In this document: in pieces, positions 24,647 to 33,672 of the stretch
Position numbering within the stretch: the stretch's first letter is position 1
Layout: the number at the start of each line of letters is the position of its first letter
Assembly: GCA_024235995.1 (NCBI GenBank)
Contig: JACKLI010000001.1
Location: forward strand, 2,976,001-3,040,000
Length of the DNA stretch: 64,000 nucleotides
Source: Burkholderiaceae bacterium
Lineage (GTDB): Bacteria > Pseudomonadota > Gammaproteobacteria > Burkholderiales > Burkholderiaceae_C
Reading direction: 5' to 3'
Translations under genes and position numbers: made by a program
Notes under the pieces: model-generated
Told to the model about the DNA's origin: nothing
Database searches by the model: none
The model's input: the letters and a program-made list of their open reading frames with translations, nothing else

Positions 24647-25563
24647 CGCCTGAACTGCTTCTGATCCAGACGCTCAACGGCCTGCAGTTCGGCGTGCTGC
24701 TGTTCCTGATGGCCGCGGGCCTGACGCTGGTGTTCGGCATCATGAGCTTCGTCAACCTGGCGCACGGCGCGCTGTACATGTTCGGCGCCTATTTCGCCGC
24801 CGCTACCTGGAACGCCACGGGCTCGTTCGCGCTGGCGGTGCTGGCCGGCTTTGGCGGGGTGTTCGTGCTGGGGGTGCTGGTCGACCGCGCCGGGCTGTTC
24901 GCGCTGTACCGGCGCGACCACCTGGACCACGTGCTGGCCACCTTCGGCCTGGTGCTGTTCGCCAACGAGCTGGCGCGCATGATCTGGGGCGCCTCGCCGG
25001 TGTTCATGGAGCTGCCCGACTCGCTCTCGGCCTCGGTGCCGCTGCTGGGCATCAACTACCCGGTGTACCGCATGCTGATCATCGCCGTCGGGCTGGCGGT
25101 GGCCGTGGGCCTGTACCTGCTGATCGAGCGCACGCGCATCGGCATGCTGATCCGCGCCGGCGCCAGCAACCGCGCCATGGTGTCTGCGCTGGGGGTCAAC
25201 ATCGGCTGGCTCAACACCTTCATCTTCGCGCTGGGCGCGGGCCTGGCCGGCCTGGCCGGCGCCATGGTCGGCCCCATCATGTCGGTGCAGCCGGGCATGG
25301 GCGACCCGATCCTGATCACCACGCTGGTGGTCATCGTGATCGGCGGCATCGGCTCCATCCGCGGGGCCTTCCTGGGCGCGCTGGTGGTGGGCGTGGTCGA
25401 CACCGTGGGGCGCACCCTGGTGCCTGCCCTGCTGCGCGGCGTGCTGGACCCCGAGGCTGCCAACACGCTGGGGCCTGCCCTGTCGTCGCTGGCGGTCTAC
25501 GTCCTGATGGCGGTGGTGCTGGCGCTCAAGCCCGATGGCCTGTTTCCGGTCAAGAACCGCTGA
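24643..25563 (+). CDS. ABC transporter permease, LivH type
   Basis: A 306-residue inner-membrane permease with about eight hydrophobic helices. Family signatures are QTLNGLQFGVLLFLMAAGLTLVFGIM near the start, NLAHGALYMFGAYF, and the EAA-like loop IRAGASNRAMVSALGVNIGWL with GLAGLAGAMVGPIM. It forms the channel with the LivM-type partner, which here is interrupted by an insertion sequence. It starts within the stop codon of the MBL hydrolase gene. Confidence 0.92.
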   Translation: MTPELLLIQTLNGLQFGVLLFLMAAGLTLVFGIMSFVNLAHGALYMFGAYFAAATWNATGSFALAVLAGFGGVFVLGVLVDRAGLFALYRRDHLDHVLATFGLVLFANELARMIWGASPVFMELPDSLSASVPLLGINYPVYRMLIIAVGLAVAVGLYLLIERTRIGMLIRAGASNRAMVSALGVNIGWLNTFIFALGAGLAGLAGAMVGPIMSVQPGMGDPILITTLVVIVIGGIGSIRGAFLGALVVGVVDTVGRTLVPALLRGVLDPEAANTLGPALSSLAVYVLMAVVLALKPDGLFPVKNR

Positions 25564-25574
25564 AGGTGTTGCCC

Positions 25575-26540
25575 ATGTCGTCATTGCCTTCAACTTCCGC
25601 CGCGGTATCGCCCGCGCCCGCGCCCGCGCTGCTGGGCTGGCCCAAGGCGCGCTGGCGCACGGTGTTCACGGCCTTGCTGGCGGCCTTTTTCGTGCTGGTT
25701 CCGGTGTATGGCCTCGTAAGCGGCGACAGCTACGTGCTGATCCTGGTCGGGCGCATCCTGGTGTTCGCGCTGGCCGCCGTGGGGCTGAACCTGGCCCTGG
25801 GCTACGGGGGCATGGTGAGCTTCGGGCATGCGATGTACATGGGCATCGGCGCCTACGTGGTGGCGATCGCCTCGCACCACGGCCTGGACAACGGGCTGGC
25901 GCACCTGCTGCTGGTGCTGCTGGTCACGACGGTGGTCGCCGTGCCGGTGGGGCTGATCGCGCTGCGCACCCAGGGCATTGCCTTCATCATGATCACGCTG
26001 GCGTTCGCGCAGATGCTGTTCTTCGTCACCGTGGGCCTGAAGCAATACGGCGGCGACGAGGGTCTGAGCATTGCGCGGCTGTCCAGCTTCGGCGCGCTGA
26101 CGGGCAGCAAGACGGCGCTGTACCTGTCGGTGCTGGCGGCGCTGGCCGTGGCGCTGCTGCTGCTGCGCCGCGTGGTGGCCTCGCGCTTCGGGCTGGTGCT
26201 GCGCGCCACCATGATCAACGAAAGGCGGGTCAACGCCGTCGGTACGCCGCCGCTGGGCTACCGGCTGGTGGGCTACGTGGTGTCGGCGCTGCTGTGCGCG
26301 CTGGCGGGCTTCTTCCTGGCCAACCTCACCTCGTTTGCCTCGCCCGCCTACATGGCCTGGACGGTGTCGGGCGAGCTGATCGTGATGGTGCTGCTGGGCG
26401 GCATGGGCACGCTGATGGGCCCGGTGGTCGGCGCGCTGGTGTTCCTGCTGCTGGAGGAAGGGCTCAAGGGCCTGACCGACCACTGGCTGGTCATCATGGC
26501 TATCCGGATTTCTGTGTTGAAGGAGGCTTCCGGTGATTGA
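25575..26540 (+). pseudogene. ABC transporter permease, LivM type, 5' part, interrupted by an ISL3-family element
   Basis: The 5' part of a LivM permease: LVFALAAVGLNLALGYGGMVSFGHAMYMGIGAYV, then LRTQGIAFIMITLAFAQML and LLGGMGTLMGPVVGA. At 26498 the insertion sequence begins and the frame runs on for 14 residues into the element (AIRISVLKEASGD) before stopping at 26540. Joining 26497 to 28912 restores HWLVIM-GPVIVLIVLFLKNG and a 337-residue protein. The truncated product lacks only the last helix and a short tail, so partial function cannot be excluded. The ATG at 25575 is preferred over a GTG at 25566. Confidence 0.9.
26490..26497. repeat. Target-site duplication, left
   Basis: GTCATCAT, repeated exactly at 28904-28911 on the other side of the insertion. 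Eight bases is the usual duplication length for the ISL3 family. Confidence 0.9.
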
Positions 26541-27915
26541 GTGCCTCCGTGTGGAAACCGACGTTGCACAGCCCGCAAATGAGCTGCTGCCGGCGGGTGT
26601 TGCCGCGCACCAGAACGACCACGTTCGCCTTGTCGTCCTTGGTCCGTCCCAGCTCGCAGCCGCAGCTCTGGCACCGGTTGCCCTGTTCCCGCTTCAGGAG
26701 CTGCAACTGGGTGGGGTTGGCAGGGTAGACGGTCGCCAGCCGCCACGGCTCCAGCGGCCCCTTGCCGTACAGGAGACGGGCGCGCAGCACCTCGAAGGTG
26801 TACCCCCGGCCCTGCCGGTTGATGGTCTTGGCGACCCCGTTCAGCGCCTCGGTGTAGGCGTTGGTGATGGGGTGGTCGAAGTACGCCAGAATCTCCGTCC
26901 GCCAGTTCTTCATGGCGGTCGTGAGAGTCTTGAAGTCCGCCTTCAGGCTGGCTGGGATGGTCCCCGGGAAGGCGTCGAAGGCCGCCACGGCCTGCGCCTT
27001 GGGCAGGTCGTAGATGTTGTAGAACGCCTCTTTCAGCCCGTAGGCGGCGGCCAGCTCGGGCTCGTTGGCCAGCCACATGTCCAGATTGAACCGGCCCTTC
27101 TCGGCCAGCTTGGCGTACCGCATGTTCAGCATCGCCTTGGACTGGAGCCACAGGCGCCGCTCGCCAGCCTTGCGCTGCTTCTGGAGCCGGATGCGGACCC
27201 GCTCCATGCAGTAGTTCGCCATGCGGACGACGTGGAACTTGTCGATGACCACCGGTCGGCCAGGGAACATCTGGTGCGACACGTCCCGGTACGGCCGCCA
27301 CATGTCGATGGCCACGCCCTTGACCCAGTGCCGGTCCTTGAACCGGTGCAGCCACCCCGCCAAGGTCGCCTTGTCCCGGTCCGGCAGCATGTCGAGGATG
27401 CGGCGCTCCCCGATGTCCGTCAGGACGCAGCGCATCTTCCCGTCGATTTGGGTCTCGTCGATGCCCAGCCAGTCTGGCATCTCCGGCCGGTGGCTGGCCT
27501 CCAGTTCGGCCATGTACTCCGCCCCCAGCGTCCGGACCGTCTTGTCGTCGCACCCCACGTTCTCCGCGATGCGGGTGAAGGTGTCCCGCAGGCTGTGGGC
27601 CTTGATGTAGGTGGCGCAGCGCTCCGTCATGCGCCGGCCCTCCAAGATGCCGCCCAGCGGCTGCAGGAAGGTCTCCTTGCAGGAGGTGCACCGGTATCGC
27701 TGGACCTTCGCCCGCAGCTTGGCCGGCTTCCCGCGCATCGGAATGTCGACGTAAGTAGTAGCTTTGGTGCCGTGCCGGTAGATGCAGTCGAGGGTGCCGC
27801 ACTTTGGGCAGGCGGTAGGCATGGGCAGCGGGTACTCCGCCTCCAGCACGTCCGCCCCGTCCTCCTCGGTGCGACCCAGCACCGTCCAGCCCTTCAGGTC
27901 GAGGATGTCCGTCAT
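26500..27915 (-). CDS. ISL3-family transposase with a C-terminal zinc-ribbon extension
   Basis: A 471-residue DDE transposase. An N-terminal zinc finger (CPKCGTLDC ... CTSC) and helix-turn-helix region precede the ISL3 catalytic core with LGIDETQIDGK, AIDMWRPYRD, VIDKFHVVRMAN and TNAYTEALNGVAKTINRQGRGY (candidate D-D-E residues). The last ~60 residues add CQSCGCELG and LICGLCNVGFH, a second zinc-ribbon, HNH-like segment that I do not associate with standard ISL3 transposases. The frame is intact, so it may be active. Confidence 0.9.
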   Translation of the reverse strand: MTDILDLKGWTVLGRTEEDGADVLEAEYPLPMPTACPKCGTLDCIYRHGTKATTYVDIPMRGKPAKLRAKVQRYRCTSCKETFLQPLGGILEGRRMTERCATYIKAHSLRDTFTRIAENVGCDDKTVRTLGAEYMAELEASHRPEMPDWLGIDETQIDGKMRCVLTDIGERRILDMLPDRDKATLAGWLHRFKDRHWVKGVAIDMWRPYRDVSHQMFPGRPVVIDKFHVVRMANYCMERVRIRLQKQRKAGERRLWLQSKAMLNMRYAKLAEKGRFNLDMWLANEPELAAAYGLKEAFYNIYDLPKAQAVAAFDAFPGTIPASLKADFKTLTTAMKNWRTEILAYFDHPITNAYTEALNGVAKTINRQGRGYTFEVLRARLLYGKGPLEPWRLATVYPANPTQLQLLKREQGNRCQSCGCELGRTKDDKANVVVLVRGNTRRQQLICGLCNVGFHTEALNHRKPPSTQKSG

Positions 27916-27939
27916 CCCCGGATTGTCGTGTGGATGGGG

Positions 27940-28335
27940 TCACCGCTTGTCAATGGCGGCGAGGTACTTGGCTCGGGCGGCGTTGGCTCCCGCTGCGTAG
28001 TCGGTATCACCGTCACAGCGGTCGGAAGCGATGACAGCCCGGATGCGAGACAGCTCGCGCACCAGCATTTGCTGGGTGAAGGTGGCAATCCACACCGGCA
28101 CATCGTTCTCCAAGACCGTGCCCTTGATGTACTTGGGGAAGGCGGGCTTCTGCCGGACGAGCTGCTCGGCAGCGCCCAACACGTCCTGCCAAGCCGGCAG
28201 CGCCGGCCTCTGGGGCGTGTCGATGCCCATTGGCGGGTCGCACACCTCCTCTTTGCCATGCTTCGCCATCGTCTGCCGGGCCAGTTTCCTTGCAGCGTCA
28301 ATCTTGGCCAGCGCGCCCTCGTAATTCTCGTTCAT
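27940..28335 (-). CDS. Hypothetical passenger protein of the ISL3 element
   Basis: A 131-residue protein from the first ATG (MNENYEGALAKIDAARKLAR); a GTG at 28359 would add eight residues. Two helical segments flank a Pro-rich linker, and the C-terminus reads DTDYAAGANAARAKYLAAIDKR. It is not recognised; composition and neighbours suggest a phage-type small protein. It lies between the transposase and a second passenger gene on the same strand and ends about 25 bases before the transposase ATG. Confidence 0.6.
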   Translation of the reverse strand: MNENYEGALAKIDAARKLARQTMAKHGKEEVCDPPMGIDTPQRPALPAWQDVLGAAEQLVRQKPAFPKYIKGTVLENDVPVWIATFTQQMLVRELSRIRAVIASDRCDGDTDYAAGANAARAKYLAAIDKR

Positions 28336-28400
28336 AGCAGGAACCTCAGGATGAACCACGCGCAGTACAGGGCTGCGCAGATGAAGAAAAAGGCAGTCAA
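28332..28400 (-). CDS. Candidate 22-residue hydrophobic peptide between the passenger genes
   Basis: A tiny frame from TTG reads TAFFFICAALYCAWF followed by ILRFLL and stops with a TGA that overlaps the ATG of the next passenger gene (ATGA). It begins just after the stop of the 140-residue passenger. It would be a single membrane helix. The tight coupling is suggestive, but start codon and ribosome site are weak. Confidence 0.25.
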   Translation of the reverse strand: MTAFFFICAALYCAWFILRFLL

Positions 28401-28401
28401 T

Positions 28402-28824
28402 TCACTTCTCTCGGACCAAGACTTGAGCCGCCCGGAGAACCTCGCGTGCGAAGGTGCTGGGCAGGATATTCCCCGCCGCATCGAACGACCGACCCAAGCA
28501 GTCGGCCACATCTTGGTCCGTCAGCCGAGGCATCCGGTCATCGCATCCGTTCGCGCAGGAGCCCGTCTCGTTGCAGTAGTCTGCGTGCGGACATGGGCCG
28601 GTGGTCGCCTCGCCGTGATGCCACAGGAATGCGCAGTAGGCCGCCACATCCAGTGGGTCCCCTTTTGCAACGTGCTTCCGCAGTTCCTTGCGACACTCGC
28701 CCATCCAGTCGTCAGTCGCCCACCCGTCGGAGTAGCCGTACTTCTCCTCTGCGGCGGCGAGTTTTTCCTTCAGAGCTGCGGCGAACCGGTCCACAAGGGC
28801 GGCGGTCTTAGGATGCAGTTTCAC
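28402..28824 (-). CDS. Phage-type passenger protein (dATP/dGTP pyrophosphohydrolase-like domain)
   Basis: A 140-residue protein from a GTG at 28824, which has an AAGGAAA ribosome site; an upstream GTG at 28842 is the alternative. The segment AALKEKLAAAEEKYGYSDGW, then WMGECRKELRKHVAKGDPLDVAAYCAFLWHHGE resembles the MazG-like/dATP-dGTP diphosphohydrolase domain frequent in phage genomes. A Cys-rich CPHADYCNETGSCANGC stretch follows. It is probably a phage gene captured by the insertion sequence; the activity is a recollection-based inference. Confidence 0.55.
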   Translation of the reverse strand: MKLHPKTAALVDRFAAALKEKLAAAEEKYGYSDGWATDDWMGECRKELRKHVAKGDPLDVAAYCAFLWHHGEATTGPCPHADYCNETGSCANGCDDRMPRLTDQDVADCLGRSFDAAGNILPSTFAREVLRAAQVLVREK

Positions 28825-28903
28825 TTGGTTTCCTTTCCACACGAAAATCCGACTCAGGAGGATACTGCATGGTCACCTGTTCCACAAGTTATTCCGGAGA
28901 GCC

Positions 28904-28911
28904 GTCATCAT
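28904..28911. repeat. Target-site duplication, right
   Basis: GTCATCAT, the exact copy of 26490-26497, directly after the right end of the insertion sequence and before the resumption of the livM-type reading frame. Confidence 0.9.
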
Positions 28912-29002
28912 GGGGCCGGTCATCGTGCTGATCGTGCTGTTTCTCAAGAACGGGCTGTGGGGCATCCTCTCCGATGCGCCAGCCGCCCGGGGAGGCCGCT
29001 GA
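28912..29002 (+). pseudogene. 3' remnant of the interrupted LivM-type permease gene
   Basis: It encodes GPVIVLIVLFLKNGLWGIL and then a short tail ending ARGGR before TGA at 29000-29002. The frame matches the 5' part exactly once the insertion and one duplication copy are removed. No ribosome site of its own is apparent. The livG start follows one base after the stop. Confidence 0.9.
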
Positions 29003-29003
29003 C

Positions 29004-29762
29004 ATGACGCAGGCACTGCTGAGCATCCAGGGGCTGGTCAAGCGATACGGCGGCCTGCTGGTCACCGACCACGTCGACCTGGACGTGCGCGCCGGCGAGG
29101 TGCACGCCATCATCGGCCCCAACGGCGCGGGCAAGACCACCCTGATCAGCCAGATCGTGGGCGAGGTCAGGAACGACGCGGGCAGCATCCGGCTGCTGGG
29201 CCAGTCCATCGACAGCCTGGGCGTGGCCGAGCGGGCGCGCGCGGGCATCGGGCGCTCCTACCAGATCACCTCGGTCATCGGCCCCTTCACCGTGCTCGAG
29301 AACGTCATCCTCGCGGTGCAGGGCTGCCTGGGCCATGCGTACCACTTCTGGCAGCCGGCGCGCGAGACGGCCGAGCTGGTGCGGCGCGCCGACGCGGTGA
29401 TCGAGCTGATCGGCCTGGGCGCGCAACGCGACACCCCGGCCGCGCTGCTGGCCTACGGGCAGCAGCGCCAGCTGGAGATGGCGATGGCGATGGCCATGCA
29501 GCCCAAGGTGCTGCTGCTGGACGAGCCGATGGCCGGCATGGGGCCGGTCGAATCGGCGCAGATCGTGGCCCTGCTGCAGCGCCTGAAGGGGCAGTACGGC
29601 ATCCTGCTGATCGAGCACGACATGGACGCCGTGTTCGCGCTGGCCGACCGCATCAGCGTGCTGTTCCACGGCCGGGTGATCTACTGCGGCGACCCGGCGG
29701 CGGTCCAGCAGCACCCGCTGGTGCGCGAGGCCTATCTGGGCGACGAGGAGATTCCGGCATGA
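29004..29762 (+). CDS. ABC transporter ATP-binding protein, LivG type
   Basis: A 252-residue ATPase with Walker A GPNGAGKT (38-45), signature YGQQRQLEMAMAMAM (a variant of the usual SHGEQR), Walker B VLLLDEPMAGMGP and switch IEHDMDAVF. Together with the LivF-type ATPase it powers the importer of the aromatic catabolic cluster. It starts right after the disrupted livM-type gene, so its transcription now depends on read-through of, or promoters within, the insertion. Confidence 0.92.
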   Translation: MTQALLSIQGLVKRYGGLLVTDHVDLDVRAGEVHAIIGPNGAGKTTLISQIVGEVRNDAGSIRLLGQSIDSLGVAERARAGIGRSYQITSVIGPFTVLENVILAVQGCLGHAYHFWQPARETAELVRRADAVIELIGLGAQRDTPAALLAYGQQRQLEMAMAMAMQPKVLLLDEPMAGMGPVESAQIVALLQRLKGQYGILLIEHDMDAVFALADRISVLFHGRVIYCGDPAAVQQHPLVREAYLGDEEIPA

Positions 29763-29820
29763 GCGCGCCGGGCCGCTCCCTAGCGCGAATCCCACGGCGC
29801 GCAGCGCGGAGGGTCGTTCA

Positions 29821-30528
<708 letters not shown>

Positions 30529-30548
30529 AACCAACCCCCACGCTCACC

Positions 30549-31544
30549 ATGATCGACATCCATTCGCACTTCTTTCCCCGAATCAGCCAGGCCGAGGCCC
30601 GCGCCGTCGACGCCGAGCGCGCGCCCTGGCTCACGGTGGACGCCGATGGCAGGACCGGCCAGATCATGCTGGGCGACAGGCCGTTTCGCCCGGTGCACGA
30701 CGAGCTGTGGGACCCCGACGCGCGCGTGCGCGGGCTGGACGCGGCCGGCATCTCGCTGCAGATCGTCTGCGCCACGCCGGTCATGTTCGGCTACGCCTGG
30801 GAGGCGCCGCGCGCCGCCGACTGGGCCACGCGCATGAACGAGAAGGCCGCCGCCTACTGCGCGCCCCACCCCGCGCGGCTGCGCTGGCTGTCGCAGGTGG
30901 CGCTGCAGGACGTGCAGCTGGCCACGGCCGAGGCCGCGCGCGCCATGCAGGCCGGCGCGCTGGGCGTGCAGATCGGCAACCACATGGGCAAGAAGGACCT
31001 GGACCATCCGGACCTGATCGACTTCCTGACGTTCTGCGCCGACAACGCCATCCCGGTCTTCGTCCACCCCTGGGACATGATGACCGACGGCCGCATGAAG
31101 CAGTGGATGATGCCCTGGCTGGTGGCCATGCCGGCCGAGACGCAGCTGGGCATGCTGTCGCTGATCCTCTCGGGCGCGCTGGAGCGCATTCCCAAGTCGC
31201 TGAAGATCTGCTTTGCCCACGGCGGCGGCAATTTCGCCTACACCCTGGGCCGGGTGGACAACGCCTGGAAGCACCGCGACATCGTGCGCCAGGACTGCCC
31301 CGAGCTGCCCTCCAGCTACGCGCGGCGCCTGTACACCGACAGCGCTGTGTTCGACCCCGGCGCGCTCCGGCTGCTGACCGACGTGATGGGCACCGACCGC
31401 GTGATGCTGGGCACCGACGCGCCCTTCCCGCTGGGCGAGCAGCAGCCCGGTTCGCTGGTGCGCTCGTGCGACTTCCTGGGCGCCGAGGGGCAGCGGCGCA
31501 TCCTGGACGGCAACGCGCGCGCGTTCTTCGGTTTGGCCGCCTGA
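30549..31544 (+). CDS. nbaD: 2-amino-3-carboxymuconate-6-semialdehyde decarboxylase (ACMSD)
   Basis: A 331-residue amidohydrolase-fold decarboxylase. Zinc ligands are visible as HSH (His5, His7), VFVHPWDMM, CFAHGGG and GTDAPFP, with the family's PWLVAMPAETQLGMLSLILSGALERIP. It removes the carboxyl group of the product of NbaC, giving 2-aminomuconate semialdehyde for NbaE. It is separated from the other catabolic genes by the transporter genes and lies downstream of the insertion, so it may be poorly expressed. It converges on the ClC gene with a 9-base gap containing part of a small GCCGCT/AGCGGC hairpin. Confidence 0.92.
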   Translation: MIDIHSHFFPRISQAEARAVDAERAPWLTVDADGRTGQIMLGDRPFRPVHDELWDPDARVRGLDAAGISLQIVCATPVMFGYAWEAPRAADWATRMNEKAAAYCAPHPARLRWLSQVALQDVQLATAEAARAMQAGALGVQIGNHMGKKDLDHPDLIDFLTFCADNAIPVFVHPWDMMTDGRMKQWMMPWLVAMPAETQLGMLSLILSGALERIPKSLKICFAHGGGNFAYTLGRVDNAWKHRDIVRQDCPELPSSYARRLYTDSAVFDPGALRLLTDVMGTDRVMLGTDAPFPLGEQQPGSLVRSCDFLGAEGQRRILDGNARAFFGLAA

Positions 31545-31553
31545 ACGAGCCGC

Positions 31554-32930
31554 TCAGCGGCGGCGCAGGCGATCGCGCACGCGCCGCCACGACGGCAGCA
31601 CCACCTCGCGCCACCAGCGCAGCAGGCCGTAGGACAGCTGCACCTTCTCGTGCCCCACCGGCTGGTCGGCCGGGGCGGTGAACCACGCGGCCTTGGGGTA
31701 GGCCAGGTGCTGGGACGGATACACGCTGCGGTGGCCGACCATCAGGTAGGCCGACACGCAGGCGCCGGCCACGTACAGCGTGGAGCCGCCGCCGAACAGC
31801 TCCACCCCCATCAGCACCGCCGCCACCGGCGTGTTGGAGGCCGATGCCACCACGGCCACCATGCCCACCGCCGCGCCCTGCGCCGCGTGCATGCCCAGCA
31901 GGGGCGCCAGCGCGCCGCCCAGCACCGCGCCAATGACGAACTGCGGCGTGACGATGCCGCCGTAAAAACCCGAGCCCAGCGTGACCGCCACCAGCACGAT
32001 CTTGAACGCGAAGCCCAGCCAAGGCATGGCCTGGCCCTGCAGCGCGCGCTCCATCACCGGCAGCGACAGGCCCATGTACTCGCGCGGCAGCACGGCCAGC
32101 AGCAGCGCCAACACCACACCGCCCAGCAGCGGCAGCAGCGGCGGCCACAGCCCCAGGCGCCGCCCCAGCCAGCCGAAGCCCTGGCGCGCCAGGTGCAGGG
32201 CCTCGACGAACCAGGACGCGGCCACGCCGCACAGCACGCCGATCAGCACGGTCTTGAGAAACAGCAGCTCGGTGAAGCGCGCGTCGAAGGCGATGTGATA
32301 GTCGGGATACGGCACGCCCCAGAAGCGGCTGACGACGAAGGCCGTCACGCCGGCCACGATGCCCGGAAACAGGAAGTCGTGCCGGATGCGGCCGATGGCC
32401 AGCATCTCCACGCCGTAGATCGCGCCGGCGATCGGCGTGCCGAACACGCTGGCAAAGCCCGCGCTCACGCCGCAGGCCACCAGGCGCTTGCGCAGCTCGG
32501 CGTTCAGCCGCAGCGCCTGCCCCACCCCGGCGGCCACGCCGGCGCCGATGTGCGAGCACGGCCCCTCCTTGCCGGCCGAGCCGCCGCAGCCCAGGGTGAT
32601 CAGCGCGGCCACCGGCTTGATCCACAGCGTGGCCAGCGGCATGCGGCCCTGCTGCTCGTTGACGGCTTCGATCGGCTCGTCCTTCAGGCCGCTGGCGTCC
32701 AGCCGGTAGCCGTAGTGCAGCAGCAGGCCGTTGGCCAGCCCGGCCAGCGGCAGCAGCGCGGCCAGCAGCGCCCAGGGCACGCCGTACAGGCGCCCCTCGC
32801 TGGCGAACAGCAGGTGCAGAAACACGCTGCACGCCGAGCCCACCAGCGCGCCGGTGACCATGGCCAGCACCAGCCACAGGGCGATGGTGGCCAGCATGAC
32901 CAGGGGTTCGGCGGGTGACAGGCGTCGCAT
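31554..32930 (-). CDS. ClC-family chloride channel / antiporter
   Basis: A 458-residue polytopic membrane protein from the ATG at 32930 (MRRLSPAEP); another ATG at 32975 would add 15 residues. Family signatures are GGSAGKEGPCSHIGAG (the GKEGP selectivity loop), SAGFASVFGTPIAGAIYGVE and GSGFYGGIVTPQFVIGA. About ten or more hydrophobic helices are visible. It lacks an N-terminal signal and CBS domains. Whether it is an H+/Cl- exchanger or a channel cannot be told. It is not functionally linked to either neighbouring cluster. Confidence 0.88.
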   Translation of the reverse strand: MRRLSPAEPLVMLATIALWLVLAMVTGALVGSACSVFLHLLFASEGRLYGVPWALLAALLPLAGLANGLLLHYGYRLDASGLKDEPIEAVNEQQGRMPLATLWIKPVAALITLGCGGSAGKEGPCSHIGAGVAAGVGQALRLNAELRKRLVACGVSAGFASVFGTPIAGAIYGVEMLAIGRIRHDFLFPGIVAGVTAFVVSRFWGVPYPDYHIAFDARFTELLFLKTVLIGVLCGVAASWFVEALHLARQGFGWLGRRLGLWPPLLPLLGGVVLALLLAVLPREYMGLSLPVMERALQGQAMPWLGFAFKIVLVAVTLGSGFYGGIVTPQFVIGAVLGGALAPLLGMHAAQGAAVGMVAVVASASNTPVAAVLMGVELFGGGSTLYVAGACVSAYLMVGHRSVYPSQHLAYPKAAWFTAPADQPVGHEKVQLSYGLLRWWREVVLPSWRRVRDRLRRR

Positions 32931-33107
32931 GGCGTGGCGGCGGCCCAGGACGCGCCGCACGAGACAAAGCCGCAAAAACTGCGGCTCATTGTAGGGGGCG
33001 CGGTCAGGCGATCGATGCCTGCGTGGAGCCCGGCTGCCATCCGGTGAATGCGGCCGGGCGCCGGATCACGATCATCACGCCGAGCAGCATGGCGGCAGCG
33101 CCCATGC

Positions 33108-33665
33108 CTATCCGGCGGCGGGTTGGTCGACGATCCGCACCTGCCCGTACGGCAACGCGTCCGCCGGCCAGTCCTCGGCGCGGGCCGGCAGCCGCACGTG
33201 CCGCTCCAGCAGCAGCGCGGCGCGCATCACGCCGGCATGGGTGATCCACACCGCGTCGGTGCCGCGCGCACGGTGCGCATCCCACGCGGCGGCCACGCGG
33301 GCCATCAGTTCGCGCACCGACTCGCCGCCGCCCGGGCGGGCGTCGGCGAAGTCGGCCAGCCACGCGTCGAAGTCGGCGCGCGGGATGTCCGCCCAGCGCA
33401 TGCGCTCCCAGCGGCCGAAGTCCATCTCGCGCAGCCGGTCGTCGAAACCCGGCGCCAGGTCCGGCCGCAAGGTCTGCAGGGCCTGCGCCAGCGTCCTGCA
33501 GCGTTGCAGCGGCGAAGCGTGGACCGCCACACCCGGCGGCAGCCGCGTCGCCAGCATCCGCGCGGCGCGCCAGGTGGCGCCGGCGCAGGCCAGCAGGTCG
33601 CTGCTGCCGTAGCACAGGCCGGCGGCGGCCTGGACCTCGGCGTGGCGCACCAGCCAGAGCTTCAT
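33108..33665 (-). CDS. Histidine phosphatase, probable alpha-ribazole phosphatase
   Basis: A 185-residue phosphoglycerate-mutase-type phosphatase with the catalytic LVRHAEV at the N-terminus (phospho-His8), SPLQRCRTLAQAL, REMDFGRWERM and VWITHAGVMRA. In a cobalamin cluster directly downstream of cobS it most likely dephosphorylates alpha-ribazole-5'-phosphate or adenosylcobalamin phosphate (CobC in the Salmonella naming). The 130 bases between it and the ClC gene contain only a 33-codon frame with no support. Confidence 0.82.
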   Translation of the reverse strand: MKLWLVRHAEVQAAAGLCYGSSDLLACAGATWRAARMLATRLPPGVAVHASPLQRCRTLAQALQTLRPDLAPGFDDRLREMDFGRWERMRWADIPRADFDAWLADFADARPGGGESVRELMARVAAAWDAHRARGTDAVWITHAGVMRAALLLERHVRLPARAEDWPADALPYGQVRIVDQPAAG

Positions 33666-33672
33666 CCCCGCC

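Larger units (their letters stand above)
26498..28903. mobile_element. ISL3-family insertion sequence with passenger genes (2406 bp)
   Basis: It starts GGCTATCCGGATTT and ends in a sequence whose complement starts GGCTCTCCGGAATA, giving imperfect terminal inverted repeats. It is bounded by the exact 8-bp direct repeat GTCATCAT. It carries an ISL3-type transposase (minus strand, its TAG stop lying within the left terminal repeat) and, upstream of it on the same strand, two or three small genes that look phage-derived. It splits the livM-type gene and is oriented against the operon, so it is probably polar on livG, livF and nbaD. Confidence 0.93.

Noticed and set aside
33004..33105. A 33-codon minus-strand frame with a hydrophobic N-terminus between the ClC and phosphatase genes.
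   Set aside because: No ribosome site or family resemblance; such short frames are common in this GC-rich DNA.
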